Positions 14,258 to 22,538 of a stretch of DNA of 47,550 bases are shown here, piece by piece; positions within the stretch are counted from its first letter, which is position 1, and each line of letters begins with the position of its first letter. The stretch is taken from assembly GCF_014650895.1 (NCBI RefSeq), contig NZ_BMVV01000039.1, forward strand, positions 1 to 47,550, in the 5' to 3' direction. This DNA comes from Streptomyces omiyaensis (GTDB taxonomy: Bacteria > Actinomycetota > Actinomycetes > Streptomycetales > Streptomycetaceae). A program made the position numbers and the translations under genes. The notes beneath the pieces were generated by a model. That model saw only the letters and a list, made by a program, of their open reading frames with translations, had not been told where the DNA came from and did no database searches.

Positions 14258-15685
14258 GTGAGTTCACCCGTGCGGCATTACGTAGGAGGCGGGTTCGACG
14301 CGTCCGGCGTGCCGTTCCCGCTGGTCGACCCGGTCACCGGGCGCGTCGTCGGCGAGGTGCCGGAGGCGTCCCGGGAGCTGGTCGACCGGGCGGTGGGCGC
14401 GGCCCGCGCGGCGCTGCGCGGGCCGTGGGCCGCCTGGAGCCCGGAGGAGCGGGCACGGCTCCTGCGCCGGATCGCGGACGGCATCGAGCGCCGCGCGGAG
14501 GAGTTCACCGCCGCCGAGTGCGCCGACACCGGCAAACCCCATGCGCTCGCCTCGACCGTCGACATCCCGCGCGCCGTCGCCAACTTCCGCGCCTACGCCG
14601 ACCTCCTGGCCGGCCGCCACGAGCGCGCCTGGAACACCCCGACCCCCGACGGGCGCGGCGCGCTCAACTACACGGTGCACAAGCCGCTCGGCGTCGTCGC
14701 GGTCATCTCGCCGTGGAACCTGCCGCTGCTCCTCCTCACCTGGAAGGTCGCACCGGCCCTGGCCACCGGCAACACCGTCGTCGCCAAGCCGTCCGAACTC
14801 ACCCCCGGCACGGCCTGCCTGCTCGCCGAGGTGATCGACGAGGCGGGGGTCCCGGCCGGCGTCTTCAACCTCGTGCACGGCCGGGGCGCCGACGCCGCCG
14901 GCCAGTGGCTGACCGAGCACCCCGAGGTGGACGCGGTCGCCTTCACCGGCGAGTCCCGCACCGGGACGACGATCATGCGGGCGGCGGCGGCCCGGCTGGC
15001 CCCGGTCTCCTTCGAACTCGGCGGCAAGAACGCCGGACTCGTCTTCGCCGACGCCGACCTCGACGAGGCGGTGGCGGGAACCCTCCGCTCCTCCTTCACC
15101 CACAGCGGCCAGGTCTGCCTCTGCACCGAGCGCGTGTACGTGGAGCGGCCGGTCTTCGACGCGTTCGCGGCCGCGCTCGCCGCCGGGGCGAAGGCGCTCA
15201 CCGGCTACGGTCCGATGATCTCCGCCGCCCACCGCGACAAGGTGCGCGGCCACCTCGCGCGCGCCGCCGCCGACGGCCGGGTCCTCGCTGGCGGGGGAGT
15301 CCCCGACTTCGGCGACGCCCGCGACGGAGGCTTCTGGATCGAGCCCACCGTGCTCACCGGCCTCCCCGAGGACCACCCGGCGGTACGCGACGAGATCTTC
15401 GGACCGGTCGTGCACCTGGCTCCGTTCGACACCGAGGAGGAGGCGCTGGCCCTCGCCAACGCCGGCCCGTACGGGCTCGCCGCCACCGTCTGGACCGGCG
15501 ACGTGCGCCGGGCCCACCGCGTCGCCCCCGCCCTCGACGTCGGCATCGCCTGGGTCAACACCTGGAACCTGCGCGACCTGCGCACGCCGTTCGGCGGGGT
15601 GAAGGCGTCCGGCATCGGGCGCGAGGGCGGCGACCACTCGCTGGACTTCTTCTCCGAACCGATGAATGTGTGCGTGAAACTGTGA
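14258..15685 (+). CDS. nbaE: 2-aminomuconic 6-semialdehyde dehydrogenase
   Basis: This 475-residue NAD-dependent aldehyde dehydrogenase has Asn154 (ISPWNLPLLL), cofactor-binding VAKPSELTPGTA, Glu253 (FELGGKNAG) and catalytic Cys287 (HSGQVCLC), all at ALDH family positions. Homologues of this subgroup oxidise 2-aminomuconic or 2-hydroxymuconic semialdehyde. The presence of ACMS decarboxylase and 2-aminomuconate deaminase in the same operon favours the amino substrate, giving 2-aminomuconate. GTG 14258 has GGAGG 9 nt upstream. It is the first gene of the operon; its stop overlaps the next GTG (GTGA). Confidence 0.88.
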   Translation: MSSPVRHYVGGGFDASGVPFPLVDPVTGRVVGEVPEASRELVDRAVGAARAALRGPWAAWSPEERARLLRRIADGIERRAEEFTAAECADTGKPHALASTVDIPRAVANFRAYADLLAGRHERAWNTPTPDGRGALNYTVHKPLGVVAVISPWNLPLLLLTWKVAPALATGNTVVAKPSELTPGTACLLAEVIDEAGVPAGVFNLVHGRGADAAGQWLTEHPEVDAVAFTGESRTGTTIMRAAAARLAPVSFELGGKNAGLVFADADLDEAVAGTLRSSFTHSGQVCLCTERVYVERPVFDAFAAALAAGAKALTGYGPMISAAHRDKVRGHLARAAADGRVLAGGGVPDFGDARDGGFWIEPTVLTGLPEDHPAVRDEIFGPVVHLAPFDTEEEALALANAGPYGLAATVWTGDVRRAHRVAPALDVGIAWVNTWNLRDLRTPFGGVKASGIGREGGDHSLDFFSEPMNVCVKL

Positions 15686-16518
15686 CGACGACCCCCCGGA
15701 CGACCCCGCACGCGACCGAGGCGGTGACGGCCGCCGCCGACCGCCTCGACCGGGCCCGCCGCACCGGTGTCCCCTGCGCCCCGGTGCGCGACCTCCTGCC
15801 GCCCGGCGACCTCGACGCCGCCTACGCCGTCCAGGCCCTCCTCACCGGGCGCGGGCTCGCCGGGGGCCGCCGGATCACCGGCTGGAAGATCGGCCTCACC
15901 TCGCCCGCCGTGCAGCGGCAACTCGGCGTCACGACACCCGACTTCGGCGCCCTCCTCGACGACACCGCCGTCCCCGACGGCGCCGAGCTGCCCTGGGGCG
16001 AGGTCCTCCAGCCGAAGGCGGAAGCCGAAGTGGCCCTCGTCCTGGAGCACGACCTCGGCCACGAACGGCACACCGTCGCCGACGTGATCCGGGCGACCGC
16101 CTTCGCGCTGCCCGCCGTCGAGATCGTCGGCAGCCGCGTCCGCGACTGGGACATCACCGCCGTCGACACCGTCGCCGACAACGCCTCCAGCGGCGCCTAC
16201 GTCCTCGGCACCCGCCCCGTCCTCCTGCGCGACCTCGACCTGCGGACCGCCGGCATGGTCCTGGAGCGCGGCGGCGAGCCCGTCTCCACCGGCGCGGGCG
16301 TCGCCTGCCTCGGCAACCCGCTGCACGCCGCCGTCTGGCTCGCCGACACCCTCGTCCGTCTCGGCCGGCCGCTGCGCGCCGGCGACACCGTCCTCACCGG
16401 AGCGCTCGGACCCATGGCCGAAGTGGCGCCCGGCGACGTGCTGGAGGCCCGCATCGACGGCCTCGGCTCGGTGCGCGCGGCCTTCGGCCCCGCCACCCCC
16501 GAAGGAGACGCCCGATGA
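15682..16518 (+). CDS. nbaH: 2-oxopent-4-enoate hydratase
   Basis: The 278-residue product belongs to the fumarylacetoacetase-like hydratase/decarboxylase family. GWKIGLTSPAVQRQLGV, PDFGALLDDTAV, LQPKAEAEVALVLEHDL and ALPAVEIVGSRVRDWDITAVDTVADNAS match the MhpD/TodG hydratase branch; the acidic metal ligands lie in the EAEVA and VEIV segments. It adds water to 2-oxopent-4-enoate to give 4-hydroxy-2-oxovalerate. It overlaps genes on both sides by 4 nt. Members of this branch form complexes with the related decarboxylase encoded next, so coupled translation makes sense. Confidence 0.85.
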   Translation: MTTTPRTTPHATEAVTAAADRLDRARRTGVPCAPVRDLLPPGDLDAAYAVQALLTGRGLAGGRRITGWKIGLTSPAVQRQLGVTTPDFGALLDDTAVPDGAELPWGEVLQPKAEAEVALVLEHDLGHERHTVADVIRATAFALPAVEIVGSRVRDWDITAVDTVADNASSGAYVLGTRPVLLRDLDLRTAGMVLERGGEPVSTGAGVACLGNPLHAAVWLADTLVRLGRPLRAGDTVLTGALGPMAEVAPGDVLEARIDGLGSVRAAFGPATPEGDAR

Positions 16519-17282
16519 ACCCGACCGCACTCGCCGAACGGCTCGACGCCGCCGCCCGCGACGCCCGCCCGCTCCCCGGCGGCACCACCGGCCTCCCCGA
16601 GACCGGCACCGACGCGGCCTACGCCGTCCAGCAGGCCCTGGTCGCCCTCCGCCTCGCCCGCGGCGAACGCCCCACCGGCGTCAAGCTCGGCTTCACCAGC
16701 CTCGCCAAGATGCGCCAGATGGGCGTCGCCGACCTCATCCACGGACGGCTCACCGACCGGATGGAGATCCCGGACGGCGGCCGCCTCGACGTCGCCGGCC
16801 TCATCCACCCGCGCGTCGAACCCGAGATCGCCTTCCTCCTCGGCACGGAACTCGCCCCCGGCGGTGACCCGGCCGCCGCGGTCGCGGGCGTCGCCCCGGC
16901 CCTGGAGGTCATCGACTCCCGCTACGACGGCTTCCGCTTCTCGCTGCCCGAGGTCATCGCCGACAACACCTCCGCCGCCGCCTACGCCACCGGCCCCTGG
17001 ACCCGGCCCGAGGACCTCGGGGGACTCCGCTCCCTCGCCAACCTCGGCGTCGTCCTCGAACTCGACGGCCGCCCCGCCGAGACCGGCTCCACCGCCGCGA
17101 TCCTCGGCGACCCGCTGCGCGCCCTCGCCGCCGCGGCCCGGCTCGCGGGCCCGCTCCCCGCCGGCACGGTGATCCTGGCGGGAGCCGCCACCGCCGCCGC
17201 ACCGCTGCCGCCCGGCACCCACGTGCGCGCCACCGTCGCCCGCCTCGGCGCCGTCCGGTTCACCACCGGGGAGGCGGCGTGA
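16515..17282 (+). CDS. nbaG: 4-oxalocrotonate decarboxylase
   Basis: The product is 255 residues, in the same fold family as the preceding hydratase but with the decarboxylase-branch signature: GVKLGFTSLAKMRQMGV, DLIHGRLTDRMEIPDGG and LIHPRVEPEIAFLLGTEL, then LEVIDSRYDGFRFSLPEVIADNTS. It decarboxylates 4-oxalocrotonate (2-oxohex-3-enedioate) to 2-oxopent-4-enoate using a divalent metal. Assignment of the two paralogues rests on these motifs. ATG 16515 overlaps the previous stop and the gene overlaps the next GTG. Confidence 0.85.
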   Translation: MNPTALAERLDAAARDARPLPGGTTGLPETGTDAAYAVQQALVALRLARGERPTGVKLGFTSLAKMRQMGVADLIHGRLTDRMEIPDGGRLDVAGLIHPRVEPEIAFLLGTELAPGGDPAAAVAGVAPALEVIDSRYDGFRFSLPEVIADNTSAAAYATGPWTRPEDLGGLRSLANLGVVLELDGRPAETGSTAAILGDPLRALAAAARLAGPLPAGTVILAGAATAAAPLPPGTHVRATVARLGAVRFTTGEAA

Positions 17283-17698
17283 TCGTCCCCGGCGCCGCGC
17301 CCCCGCGCGGCCGCTTCCCGCACCTGCGCCGCGCCGGCGACCTGGTCTTCGTCTCCGGTACGAGCTCCCGCCGCCCCGACGGCACCTTCGCCGGCGCGAG
17401 CGCCGACCCGATGGGCGTCACGGACCTCGACGTCCGGGTCCAGACCCGGGCCGTCCTCGACACCATCGACACCCTGCTCGCCGCCGCCGGCGGAAGCCTC
17501 CGCGACCTCGTGTCGGTCACCGCCTACCTCGTCAGCATGAACGACTTCGGCGGCTACAACGAGGTCTACGGCGAGTACTTCGACGAGACCGGCCCCGCCC
17601 GGACCACCGTCGCCGTCCACCAGCTGCCCCACCCCCACCTGCTGATCGAGATCAGCGCGGTGGCCCACCTCCCGCAGGACAAGGAAACGCACCGATGA
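17279..17698 (+). CDS. nbaF: RidA-family 2-aminomuconate deaminase
   Basis: This 139-residue Rid/YjgF-fold protein shows the standard order: FPHLRRAGDLVFVSGTSS, VQTRAVLDTIDTLLAAAG, LVSVTAYLVSMNDFGGYN, then GPARTTVAVHQLP (conserved Arg) and HLLIEISAVA (conserved Glu). Generic RidA proteins remove reactive enamines, but in 2-aminophenol and 3-hydroxyanthranilate pathways a RidA-fold enzyme (AmnD/NbaF) deaminates 2-aminomuconate to 4-oxalocrotonate. Position between the decarboxylase and the ring-cleavage dioxygenase supports that role. GTG 17279 overlaps the previous stop (GTGA) and the end overlaps the next ATG. Confidence 0.85.
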   Translation: MIVPGAAPPRGRFPHLRRAGDLVFVSGTSSRRPDGTFAGASADPMGVTDLDVRVQTRAVLDTIDTLLAAAGGSLRDLVSVTAYLVSMNDFGGYNEVYGEYFDETGPARTTVAVHQLPHPHLLIEISAVAHLPQDKETHR

Positions 17699-18267
17699 AC
17701 CTCAGACCGTTCAACCTCCAGGCGTGGATCGAGGAGCACCGCCACCTGCTGAAGCCGCCCGTCGGCAACGTGCAGATCTGGCAGGACGCCGACCTGATGG
17801 TGACGGTCGTCGGCGGCCCCAACCGCCGCACCGACTTCCACGACGACCCCATCGAGGAGTTCTTCTACCAGCTCAAGGGCGACATGGTGCTGCGCGTCAT
17901 GGAGGAGGAGGGCAGGCCGCCGCACGACCTCCACATCCGCGAGGGCGACGTCTTCCTCGCCCCCGCCCACCTCCGGCACTCCCCGCAGCGCCCCGAGGAG
18001 GACAGCATCGGCCTCGTCGTCGAGTTCGCCCGCCCCCAGGGCCACCGCGACGCCTTCGAGTGGTACTGCGTCGAGTGCCACCACCTCGTGCACCGCAGCG
18101 AGGTCCAGCTCACCTCCATCGTCGACGACCTGCCGCCCGTCTTCGGGGCCTTCTACGCCGACGAGACCGCCCGCACCTGCGGCCACTGCGGAGCCCTCCA
18201 CCCCGGCAGGGACTGGCCCGAGGAGCTCCGCCCCCGCACCCGCCGCGACGGGGTGGACGGCGCATGA
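17695..18267 (+). CDS. nbaC: 3-hydroxyanthranilate 3,4-dioxygenase
   Basis: The 190-residue cupin extradiol-type dioxygenase has Fe ligands His49 and Glu55 (DFHDDPIEEFFYQLKG) and His95 (LAPAHLRHSPQR), with substrate-binding Arg45 and Arg99. The C-terminal rubredoxin-like iron site of bacterial enzymes is intact: Cys125-x2-Cys128 and Cys162-x2-Cys165. It opens the ring of 3-hydroxyanthranilate with O2 to give 2-amino-3-carboxymuconate semialdehyde (ACMS). All residues expected from the characterised Ralstonia enzyme can be placed. Both ends overlap neighbours by 4 nt. This gene fixes the substrate of the whole operon. Confidence 0.95.
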   Translation: MNLRPFNLQAWIEEHRHLLKPPVGNVQIWQDADLMVTVVGGPNRRTDFHDDPIEEFFYQLKGDMVLRVMEEEGRPPHDLHIREGDVFLAPAHLRHSPQRPEEDSIGLVVEFARPQGHRDAFEWYCVECHHLVHRSEVQLTSIVDDLPPVFGAFYADETARTCGHCGALHPGRDWPEELRPRTRRDGVDGA

Positions 18268-19286
18268 CCGTCGTCGACATCCACGCCCACGTCTTCCCCG
18301 AGATCGGCCGCGCCGAAGCCCGCCGCATCACCGGCAGCGACGACGCGCCGTGGCTGCGCACCACCGACGGCCCCGGCACCGGGATGATGATGGCCGGCAC
18401 CGCCGAGTACCGCCCGGTGCGCCGCACCCTGTGGGACCCGGCCGAGCGCGTCGCCGACCTCGACCGGCTCGGCGTCGACGCCCAGGTGCTCTCCAGCACC
18501 CCGCTGCTCTTCGGCTACGGACTCGAACCCGCCCGGGCCGCCGACTGGTGCCGCACCGTCAACGCCCACCTCCTGGCGTACGCCGCCCACGCCCCCGACC
18601 GCCTCGCCCCGCTCTGCCAGGTGCCCCTCCAGGACACCGAGGCCGCCTGCGAGGCGGTCACCGAGGCGATGCGGCAGGGCTTCCACGGCGTCCACATCGG
18701 CAACCACCTCGGCGACCGCGACCTCGACGACGGCGCGCTCGTGGAGTTCCTGGCGCACTGCGCGCACGAGGACGCGGCCGTCCTCGTCCACCCGTGGGAC
18801 CTGCCCTCCGGGCCCCGCCACGCCCGGTACATGCTGGCCTGGCTGGCCGGCATGGCCGGCGAGACCCACCTGACGATCCTGTCGCTGATCCTCTCCGGCG
18901 CCTTCGAGCGGCTCCCGGCCTCCCTGCGGCTGCTCTTCGCGCACGGCGGCGGCAGCTTCCCCTACCTGCTGGGCCGGGCGGACAACGCGTGGCACCGCCG
19001 CGACATCGTCCGCGCCGACAGCCCCCGCCCGCCCTCCGCCTACACCGACCGCTTCTCCGTCGACTCCGCCGTCTTCGACCCGGGCGCGCTCCGGCTCCTC
19101 GTCGACGTGATGGGCGCGGAGCGGGTGCTCCTCGGCTCGGACCACCCCTTCCCGCTCGGCGAGGAGGCCATCGGCCGGCTGGTCCGCGAGAGCGACCTCA
19201 CCCCCCAGGAGCGGGACGCCGTCCTCGGCGGCAACGCCGTCCGCTTCTTCGGACTGACCCCGAGGCTCAAGGAGGCCGCGCGGTGA
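18264..19286 (+). CDS. nbaD: 2-amino-3-carboxymuconate-6-semialdehyde decarboxylase (ACMSD)
   Basis: This 340-residue amidohydrolase-superfamily decarboxylase has a Zn site formed by His7-x-His9 (VVDIHAHVFPE), His176 (VLVHPWDL) and Asp293 (LGSDHPFPLG). Catalytic His227 (LLFAHGGGSFPYLLGR) and the YRPVRRTLWDP substrate loop with Arg near 50-54 are also present. Spacing is within one to two residues of the Pseudomonas enzyme as I remember it. It converts ACMS to 2-aminomuconic semialdehyde, steering carbon away from quinolinate and NAD synthesis. ATG 18264 overlaps the dioxygenase stop; the end overlaps the next GTG. Confidence 0.94.
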   Translation: MTVVDIHAHVFPEIGRAEARRITGSDDAPWLRTTDGPGTGMMMAGTAEYRPVRRTLWDPAERVADLDRLGVDAQVLSSTPLLFGYGLEPARAADWCRTVNAHLLAYAAHAPDRLAPLCQVPLQDTEAACEAVTEAMRQGFHGVHIGNHLGDRDLDDGALVEFLAHCAHEDAAVLVHPWDLPSGPRHARYMLAWLAGMAGETHLTILSLILSGAFERLPASLRLLFAHGGGSFPYLLGRADNAWHRRDIVRADSPRPPSAYTDRFSVDSAVFDPGALRLLVDVMGAERVLLGSDHPFPLGEEAIGRLVRESDLTPQERDAVLGGNAVRFFGLTPRLKEAAR

Positions 19287-20197
19287 AGGCAGCCGTCATC
19301 GGATCGGGCAACATCGGCACCGATCTCCTCATCAAGATCATCCGGGGCGAGGGGCACGTCACCGCCGCCGCGATGGCCGGCATCGACCCCGCCTCGGAAG
19401 GGCTCGCCCGGGCCCGCAGGCTCGGGGTCCCCACCACGGCCGACGGCGTCGCCGGACTCATCGCCCTGGACGGCTTCGACGAGATCGACGTCGTCTTCGA
19501 CGCCACCTCGGCCGCCGCCCACCACCGCAACGCCGCCGCCCTCGCCCCCTACGGCAAGACGCTCGTCGACCTCACCCCGGCCGCCATCGGCCCGTACGTC
19601 GTCCCGTCCGTCAACCTCGACCGGCACCTCGGCGAGACCAACGTCAACATGGTCACCTGCGGCGGCCAGGCCACCGTCCCCGTCGTCGCCGCCGTCTCCG
19701 CCGTCACTCCCGTCCACTACACGGAGATCGTCGCCTCCATCGCCTCCCGTTCCGCCGGGCCCGGAACCCGCGCCAACATCGACGAGTTCACCGAGACCAC
19801 CGCCCGCGCCCTCGAGGAGGTCGGCGGCGCCGCCCGCGGCAAGGCCATCATCGTCCTCAACCCGGCCGAACCACCGCTGCTCATGCGGGACACCGTCCAC
19901 TGCCTCGTCGACGACGCCGACACCGACCGCATCACCGCCTCCGTGCACGCCATGGCCGCCTCCGTCGCCGCCTACGTCCCCGGCTACCGGCTCAAGCAGG
20001 AACCCCAGTTCCGCACGCTCCCCGCCGACGACCCGCTCGTTCGCCTCGGCGCCGGAGGCAGGCTCCTCGTCTCCGTCTACCTGGAGGTCGAGGGCGCCGC
20101 CCACCACCTCCCCGCCTACGCCGGAAACCTCGACATCATGACCGCCGCCGCGCTGCGCACCGCCGAGCGCCTGGCCGAACGGAGCCGGAACCGATGA
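19283..20197 (+). CDS. nbaJ: acetaldehyde dehydrogenase (acylating)
   Basis: The 304-residue product matches DmpF/MhpF: Rossmann start AAVIGSGNIGTDLLIKI, VVFDATSAAAH, the catalytic Cys126 in NMVTCGGQATVPVV, and SIASRSAGPGTRANIDEFTE. It oxidises acetaldehyde to acetyl-CoA with NAD and CoA. It is placed directly before the aldolase; in characterised cases the two form a complex that channels acetaldehyde, and the 4-nt overlap supports this. GTG 19283 overlaps the ACMSD stop. Confidence 0.94.
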   Translation: MKAAVIGSGNIGTDLLIKIIRGEGHVTAAAMAGIDPASEGLARARRLGVPTTADGVAGLIALDGFDEIDVVFDATSAAAHHRNAAALAPYGKTLVDLTPAAIGPYVVPSVNLDRHLGETNVNMVTCGGQATVPVVAAVSAVTPVHYTEIVASIASRSAGPGTRANIDEFTETTARALEEVGGAARGKAIIVLNPAEPPLLMRDTVHCLVDDADTDRITASVHAMAASVAAYVPGYRLKQEPQFRTLPADDPLVRLGAGGRLLVSVYLEVEGAAHHLPAYAGNLDIMTAAALRTAERLAERSRNR

Positions 20198-21246
20198 ACC
20201 GGGTCTACGTCCAGGACGTCACCCTCCGGGACGGCATGCACGCCGTCTCCCACCGCTACACCCCCGACCAGGTCCGCGCCATCGCCGCCGCCCTGGAGGC
20301 GGCCGGCGTCGACGCCGTCGAGGTCGCCCACGGCGACGGCCTCTCCGGCTCCTCCGTCACCTACGGTCCCGGCGCCCACACCGACTGGGAGTGGCTGGAG
20401 GCCGCCGCCGGCGTCCTCGACCGGGCCCGCCTCACCACCCTGCTGCTGCCCGGCATCGGCACCGCCCACGACCTGCGCCGCGCCCACGCCCTCGGCGTCA
20501 CCTCGGTCCGCGTCGCCACCCACTGCACCGAGGCGGACATCTCCGCCCAGCACATCGGGCTGGCCCGCGAGCTCGGCATGGACGTCTCCGGCTTCCTGAT
20601 GATGTCCCACCTCGCCCCGCCCGCCGAACTCGCTGCCCAGGCACGCCTGATGGAGTCCTACGGCGCCCACTGCGTGTACGTCACCGACTCCGGCGGCCGG
20701 CTCACCATGGACGGCGTCCGCGACCGGGTCCGCGCCTACCGCGACGTCCTCGACCCGGCCACCGAGATCGGCATCCACGCCCACCACAACCTCGGCCTGG
20801 GCGTCGCCAACAGCATCGTCGCCGTCGAGGCCGGCGCCCACCGCGTCGACGCCTCCCTCGCCGGACAGGGCGCCGGCGCCGGAAACGCGCCCCTCGAACC
20901 CGTCGTCGCCGTCCTCGACCTCATGGGCATCGCGCACGGCTGCGACCTCTTCCCCCTCATGGACGCCGCCGAGGAGCTCGTCCGCCCCACCCAGGACCGG
21001 CCCGTCCGCGTCGACCGGGAGACCCTCACGCTCGGCTACGCCGGGGTGTACTCCAGCTTCCTGCGGCACGCCGAGGCGACGGCCGCGCGCCACGGCCTCG
21101 ACACCCGCGACCTGCTCGTCGAGGCGGGCCGGCGCCGGCTCGTCGGCGGTCAGGAGGACCTCCTCACGGACATCGCCCTCGACCTCGCCCGCCCCGCCGC
21201 CGCCCCCGCAGGCCCCGTTCCCGCCGTCCCCGGAGCCCCCGCATGA
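20194..21246 (+). CDS. nbaI: 4-hydroxy-2-oxovalerate aldolase
   Basis: The 350-residue product matches the DmpG/MhpE family: VQDVTLRDGMHAVSHRY with Arg12-Asp13, the metal-site HxH motif in GIHAHHNLGLGVANS, DASLAGQGAGAGNAPLEP and the C-terminal YSSFLRHAE communication domain. It splits 4-hydroxy-2-oxovalerate into pyruvate and acetaldehyde. A short Pro/Ala tail ends the protein. ATG 20194 overlaps the dehydrogenase stop and its own stop overlaps the kynureninase ATG. Confidence 0.94.
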   Translation: MNRVYVQDVTLRDGMHAVSHRYTPDQVRAIAAALEAAGVDAVEVAHGDGLSGSSVTYGPGAHTDWEWLEAAAGVLDRARLTTLLLPGIGTAHDLRRAHALGVTSVRVATHCTEADISAQHIGLARELGMDVSGFLMMSHLAPPAELAAQARLMESYGAHCVYVTDSGGRLTMDGVRDRVRAYRDVLDPATEIGIHAHHNLGLGVANSIVAVEAGAHRVDASLAGQGAGAGNAPLEPVVAVLDLMGIAHGCDLFPLMDAAEELVRPTQDRPVRVDRETLTLGYAGVYSSFLRHAEATAARHGLDTRDLLVEAGRRRLVGGQEDLLTDIALDLARPAAAPAGPVPAVPGAPA

Positions 21247-22487
21247 CGCACGACCTCACCGCACGCGCCGCCGCCCTGGACGCCGCCGACCCGCTCGCCG
21301 CCGTCCGCGACCGCTTCCTCCTCCCCGACGACGTCGTCTACCTCGACGGCAACTCCCTCGGCGCCCTGCCCGCCGCCGTCCCCGCCGCCGTCGAGGACGC
21401 CGTCCACCGCCAGTGGGGCACCGACCTCATCCGCTCCTGGAACGCCAACGGCTGGTGGGACGCCCCCGTCCGCACCGGCGACGCCATCGGCCGGCTCATC
21501 GGCGCCGCCCCCGGCCAGGTCGTCGCCGGCGACTCCACCAGCGTCCAGCTCTTCAACACCCTCCTCGCCGCCGCCCGGCTCCGCCCCGGCCGCCGCCTGC
21601 TCCTCACCGACCCGGACCACTTCCCGACGGACCAGTACATCGCCGACTCCGTCGGCCGGCTCCTCGGCCTCGACGTGCGCCGCGTCCCGGCCCGCGACGC
21701 CGCCGCCGTGCTCGCCGCCGAGTCCGGGAACGTCGCCGTCGCCGCGTACGCCCCCGTCGACTACCGCACCGGCGAACTCCACGACATGGCCGCGCTCACC
21801 GCCGCCGCCCACGCCGCCGGCGCGCTCATGCATTGGGACCTCTGCCACGCGGCCGGCGCCCTCCCCGTCGAACTCGACGCCATCGAGGCCGACTTCGCCG
21901 TCGGCTGCGGCTACAAGTACCTGTCCGGCGGCCCCGGCGCCCCGGCCTTCGCGTACGTCGCCCGCCGCCACCAGGACACCTTCGACCACCCCCTCACCGG
22001 CTGGCACGGGCACGCCGAGCCGTTCGCCATGTCGGGCACGTACACCCCGGCGGCGGACATCACCCGGGCCCGCGTCGGCACCCCCGCCCTGCTCTCGCTC
22101 CTCGCCCTGGAGGCCGCGCTCACCGCCTTCGACGGCGTCGGGATGAAGACCGTCCGGGAGAAGGGCCTCTCCCTCACCGGCTTCTTCCAGGAGTGCGCCG
22201 ACGCCCTCCTCGACGGACTCGGCTTCACCCCGGCCACCCCGCGCGACCCCGAACGGCGCGGCAGCCAGGTCGCGCTGCGCCACCCCGAGGCGTACCCCCT
22301 GGTCGCCGCGCTCACCGCCCGCGGCGTCATCGGCGACATGCGCGCCCCCGACCTGCTCCGCTTCGGCTTCAACGCCCTGTACGTCACCCACGCGGACGTC
22401 CTGCGCGCGGTGCGCGAACTCCGCGACATCGCGGTCACCGGCGCCCACCGGGCCCCGGCGTTCCAGGCCCGGCCGACCGTCACCTGA
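21243..22487 (+). CDS. kynU: kynureninase
   Basis: This 414-residue PLP enzyme of fold type I has YLDGNSLGALP at the N-terminus, DSTSVQLFNTLLAA phosphate contact, DPDHFPTDQY, Asp199 in HWDLCHAAGALPVE (pyridine nitrogen) and Schiff-base Lys225 in CGYKYLSGGPGAP. The GWHGHAEPFAM and RVGTPALLS segments are kynureninase specific. It cleaves kynurenine or 3-hydroxykynurenine to alanine plus anthranilate or 3-hydroxyanthranilate. The latter feeds the dioxygenase in this operon. It is the last of nine overlapping genes; a 51-bp gap follows before the secreted protein. Confidence 0.95.
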   Translation: MTHDLTARAAALDAADPLAAVRDRFLLPDDVVYLDGNSLGALPAAVPAAVEDAVHRQWGTDLIRSWNANGWWDAPVRTGDAIGRLIGAAPGQVVAGDSTSVQLFNTLLAAARLRPGRRLLLTDPDHFPTDQYIADSVGRLLGLDVRRVPARDAAAVLAAESGNVAVAAYAPVDYRTGELHDMAALTAAAHAAGALMHWDLCHAAGALPVELDAIEADFAVGCGYKYLSGGPGAPAFAYVARRHQDTFDHPLTGWHGHAEPFAMSGTYTPAADITRARVGTPALLSLLALEAALTAFDGVGMKTVREKGLSLTGFFQECADALLDGLGFTPATPRDPERRGSQVALRHPEAYPLVAALTARGVIGDMRAPDLLRFGFNALYVTHADVLRAVRELRDIAVTGAHRAPAFQARPTVT

Positions 22488-22538
22488 CCACCCGCCCGCC
22501 CCGCCCCCTCTCCGCGCAGCCCCCCGAAAGGACCGTCC

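Noticed and set aside
17279..17698. Reading the RidA protein as a general enamine deaminase
   Set aside because: The generic role is possible, but the position inside a complete 2-aminomuconate pathway makes the specific deaminase much more likely.
14258..22487. Catechol or 2-aminophenol meta-cleavage operon
   Set aside because: The ring-cleaving enzyme is the cupin 3-HAA dioxygenase with its rubredoxin-like Cys pairs, and ACMSD and kynureninase are present; catechol 2,3-dioxygenase and aminophenol dioxygenase are not.
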